DNA of 36,310 bases from Ignavibacteriaceae bacterium (lineage in GTDB: Bacteria; Bacteroidota; Ignavibacteria; Ignavibacteriales; Ignavibacteriaceae): contig JADLAF010000142.1 in the NCBI GenBank assembly GCA_020848375.1, forward strand, positions 1 through 36,310, in the 5' to 3' direction. The position numbers were made by a program, and so were the translations under genes. The notes under the pieces are model-generated. The model did not search any database. It was not told the DNA's origin and was given only the letters and a program-made list of their open reading frames with translations. The first letter of the stretch is position 1, and each line of letters starts with the position of its first letter. Positions 33,840 through 36,310 of the stretch are shown piece after piece.

Positions 33840-35144
33840 ATGATGAATACTGTAGAACTTATCCGTAAAAAAAGAAACCGTGAGGAACTTACCTCCGAAG
33901 AAATATCTCAGCTTATTAACGGCTATACAAAAGGAACCGTACCTGACTATCAGTTCTCCTCCTTTCTTATGGCCGGATTTCTTAACGGCTTTACCGAAGC
34001 TGAGACGACTGCCCTCACCTCAGCCATGCTTTACAGCGGAAAGGTTCTTGATCTTTCAGCTATTAAAGGAATAAAAGTTGACAAACACTCAACCGGCGGA
34101 GTTGGTGATAAGACCTCGCTGATTATTGCTCCTATTGCGGCAGCAGCCGGAGTTCCCGTTCCGATGATATCCGGAAGAGCATTAGGCCACACAGGCGGAA
34201 CGCTTGATAAGTTAGAATCAATCCCCGGTTTCCGCACTGATTTGAATCTGGCTGAATACAAGAAAGTTTTAAAAAAATGCAGCGCGGTTCTGATAGGACA
34301 GACAAAGGAAATTGCTCCGGCTGACAAAGGTATATATGCCCTGCGTGATGTCACCGCTACGGTTGAGTCCATACCGCTTATCACTGCATCCATCATGAGC
34401 AAAAAACTTGCAGAGGGAATTGATGCTCTTGTGCTTGATGTTAAGACCGGTAACGGCGCTTTTATGCGGTCTTACTCAGATGCACAGAAACTTGCTGCAT
34501 CGCTGGTGAGCACAGCAAAACGCTTCAACAAAAAAGTGATTGCTTATATAACAGATATGAATCAGCCGCTGGGCAGATTTACCGGCAACTGGCCTGAGGT
34601 TTATGAGTCACTGCTGGTGCTTCAGGGTTACCACTCCCCGCGCCTTACAGAACTTTCAATCGAACTGGCCGGGGCCATGATCTTTCTCGGAGGCAAAGCA
34701 AAAAACCTCTCCGAAGGAAGGTTTATTGCTGCTGAAATGATTACCTCAGGAAAGGCATTTGATAAATTCCTTCAGATAGCAAAACTTCAGGGTGCAAATA
34801 TCAAGTATCTTGAAAATCCCGATTCCTATCCAAAACCGCGTTATTCTGCTGAATATCTTGCTGCTCGCGACGGTTATATAAACTACGACTGCTTCCAGTC
34901 GGGTATGGCAGCAGTTGAAGCAGGCGCAGGCCGCTTAACCAAAGATGATAAGCCAGACAAAAAAGCAGGCATCATTACAGGAAAACTTAAAGGTGAGAAG
35001 GTAAAAAAAGGAGACCGCCTGGCATCAGTTTTTGGTGATAATAAAGAAAAGGTATTAAGAGCTATGCAGAGAATGCCACTGGCAATAACTATCTCAGCAA
35101 AACCTGTACCTAAAGACAAGCTGATCAGGAAGGTAATTTCGTAA
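33840..35144 (+). CDS. deoA: Thymidine/pyrimidine-nucleoside phosphorylase
   Basis: This 434-aa cytoplasmic enzyme cleaves thymidine, and in many bacteria uridine, with phosphate to the free base and (deoxy)ribose 1-phosphate. The N-terminus MMNTVELIRKKRNREELTSEEI is typical of the family; DKHSTGGVGDKTS is the phosphate-binding glycine loop, SGRALGHTGGTLDKLES the family signature, and DVKTGNGAFM and the C-terminal PRYSAEYLAARDGYI the remaining conserved parts. The frame is open from the end of the previous gene, but family length and the ATG-ATG pair at 33840 fix the start there. It follows the aldehyde dehydrogenase on the same strand; a joint nucleoside-sugar salvage route (deoxyribose phosphate to acetaldehyde) would fit but is inference. 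Confidence 0.94.
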   Translation: MMNTVELIRKKRNREELTSEEISQLINGYTKGTVPDYQFSSFLMAGFLNGFTEAETTALTSAMLYSGKVLDLSAIKGIKVDKHSTGGVGDKTSLIIAPIAAAAGVPVPMISGRALGHTGGTLDKLESIPGFRTDLNLAEYKKVLKKCSAVLIGQTKEIAPADKGIYALRDVTATVESIPLITASIMSKKLAEGIDALVLDVKTGNGAFMRSYSDAQKLAASLVSTAKRFNKKVIAYITDMNQPLGRFTGNWPEVYESLLVLQGYHSPRLTELSIELAGAMIFLGGKAKNLSEGRFIAAEMITSGKAFDKFLQIAKLQGANIKYLENPDSYPKPRYSAEYLAARDGYINYDCFQSGMAAVEAGAGRLTKDDKPDKKAGIITGKLKGEKVKKGDRLASVFGDNKEKVLRAMQRMPLAITISAKPVPKDKLIRKVIS

Positions 35145-35219
35145 CTATACTTCCGGCTCCGCGGTTTAGAGAGATGATTACAAATTGATTTTTGAAAATT
35201 ACATAAGAGAGGATACGAT

Positions 35220-36095
35220 ATGATTCTGTTTTTAATTTCACTGCTTGCTGCAGTGGTCGCGTTTGTTGTTTACAAAAGCGCAAAGCAGCGCTTCAGTAAA
35301 ACTGAAGCCACTTTTGCTTTAACCGGATTTTTTATTGCAGTGCTTATAACCATAATGCAGTGTTTCACGGTTATTCCCGCCGGCGCAGTAGGCGTTGTTG
35401 ATTTCCTCGGCAACGTAAGTGATAACACTCTTAAGAGCGGTGTGAATATGGTAAATCCGCTTGCTAATGTTATTAAGTTCAGCGTTAAAACTCAGGAGTT
35501 TAAGGAAGAAATGAACGTCCCCTCGACCGAGGGGTTAAGCGTGCAGCTTGAAATCAGTCTGCTCTTTCACCTTAATCCGGAGAATGCTAACAATATATAC
35601 CGCACTGTTGGCGAAGACTATGCAAACAAAATACTGCTCCCCCAGTTCCGGTCAGTTGTGCGTGGTGTAACCGCAAAGTATGAGGCAAAGGCCCTCTATA
35701 CATCCGGAAGAGATTTACTCTCAAAAGAAATTGAAAGTGAGCTTAACAAACTGGTAAATACCCGCGGTATAGTTGTTGAATCAGCCCCGTTAAGGCAGAT
35801 TATTCTGCCGCCCGGACTAACGGTTTCAATCGAAGAAAAACTGAAGGCAGAACAGGAAAGCCAGAGAATGCAGTTTATCCTTCTTAAAGAAAAGCAGGAA
35901 GCAGACCGGAAAAGAATTGAAGCACAGGGTATATCTGATTTTCAGAATATCATTGCCCGCGGGTTAAGTGAACAACTGCTGAAATGGAAGGGTATTGAAG
36001 CAACAGAAAAACTTGCAAACTCCCAGAATGCCAAGATTGTGGTGATTGGTTCAGGTAAGGACGGACTCCCTTTAATACTGAATACGGATAAATAA
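35220..36095 (+). CDS. SPFH/band-7 (prohibitin-like) membrane protein
   Basis: This 291-aa protein has two N-terminal hydrophobic segments (about 1-17 and 33-55), then the SPFH domain: VIPAGAVGVVDFLGNVSDNTLKSGVNMVNPLANVIKFSVKTQEF, followed by LEISLLFHLNPENANNIYRTVG and a long charged coiled-coil helix (LKAEQESQRMQFILLKEKQEADRKRIEAQ). This layout is that of prohibitin 1 homologues, which form oligomeric rings on the membrane and often regulate membrane proteases. The start ATG 35220 has AGAGGA 8 bases upstream. It lies 75 bp after the nucleoside phosphorylase gene and ends with a terminator. Confidence 0.92.
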   Translation: MILFLISLLAAVVAFVVYKSAKQRFSKTEATFALTGFFIAVLITIMQCFTVIPAGAVGVVDFLGNVSDNTLKSGVNMVNPLANVIKFSVKTQEFKEEMNVPSTEGLSVQLEISLLFHLNPENANNIYRTVGEDYANKILLPQFRSVVRGVTAKYEAKALYTSGRDLLSKEIESELNKLVNTRGIVVESAPLRQIILPPGLTVSIEEKLKAEQESQRMQFILLKEKQEADRKRIEAQGISDFQNIIARGLSEQLLKWKGIEATEKLANSQNAKIVVIGSGKDGLPLILNTDK

Positions 36096-36119
36096 GTCCC
36101 GCCCGTATAATATTTTCCC

Positions 36120-36148
36120 GGGGGCCTGTATAAGGAGCCCCCTTTTAT
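36120..36148 (+). terminator. Rho-independent terminator of the SPFH gene
   Basis: GGGGGC (36120-36125) pairs with GCCCCC (36137-36142) and is followed by TTTTATAT, 24 bp beyond the stop codon. Confidence 0.87.
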
Positions 36149-36158
36149 ATAGTATCTT

Positions 36159-36310
36159 GTAGAGTCACGCCGCGGCGTGTCTCTACGGGAGTAACGCAAA
36201 CACAAAATCTTGTAAGGGGCATTATGAGGGTAGGACAAGTCACGACTTGTCCCTACGGGAGAATCAAATGAATCCAATCTTTGTAGAGACACGCCGCGGC
36301 GTGTCTCTAC
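36159..36310. repeat. Palindromic repeat units
   Basis: Three palindromes lie in this short stretch. The first (36159-36186, arms GTAGAGTCACGCCG and CGGCGTGTCTCTAC, one mismatch) and the third (36283-36310, a perfect 28-bp palindrome at the window edge) are copies of one unit. Between them is GGACAAGT..ACTTGTCC (36233-36252). The first two are each followed by CTACGGGAG. No gene is present; the third may continue outside the window. Confidence 0.9.

Overview
The window looks like part of a chromosome from a Bacteroidetes/Chlorobi-group bacterium, most likely an Ignavibacteria-type organism. The main evidence is two large secreted proteins ending in the type IX secretion sorting domain with the NYPNPFNPST signature, together with Bacteroidetes-like lipoprotein and outer-membrane genes and a moderate GC content. 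This placement is an inference from protein style; no rRNA or marker gene is present.

Left end (1-3.8 kb): a CRISPR locus, all apparently read on the - strand in the order cas2, a reverse transcriptase-Cas1 fusion, a 532-bp leader-like region, then an array that runs off the left edge. No interference (effector) gene is in the window. The reverse transcriptase has YADN instead of YADD in its catalytic motif, has no AUG upstream of its conserved N-terminal region, and the leader carries six copies of a 12-nt motif that form two hairpins. This is the most unusual system in the window.

3.8-13 kb: heptameric intergenic repeats, a nitrilase-family omega-amidase, an outer-membrane beta-barrel-like protein, a probable operon (four-helix membrane protein, tandem universal stress protein, CPA2 antiporter fused to a PTS EIIA-like domain), a polytopic membrane protein, a membrane-anchored glutathione peroxidase and a lipoprotein.

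13-24.6 kb: a type IX-secreted subtilase, a GNAT acetyltransferase, a type IX-secreted thioredoxin-fold/PKD protein, a four-PAS sensor kinase followed by a single-domain response regulator, and a TerB-like protein.

24.7-36.3 kb: an M14 metallopeptidase, a DUF2203-HAD phosphatase pair, a GH13 pullulanase-like enzyme, an AlbA_2/Schlafen-type ATP-binding regulator interrupted by an amber codon at a conserved Trp, an aldehyde dehydrogenase, a pyrimidine-nucleoside phosphorylase and an SPFH/band-7 protein. The window ends in a set of palindromic repeats.

Three genome-style signals cut across the regions: degenerate 7-bp tandem repeats between genes, three of them including the stop codon of the preceding gene; palindromic repeats sharing a GAGAC-CGC type stem; and frequent ATATATA tracts, many inside genes where Ile-Tyr or Val-Tyr is encoded.
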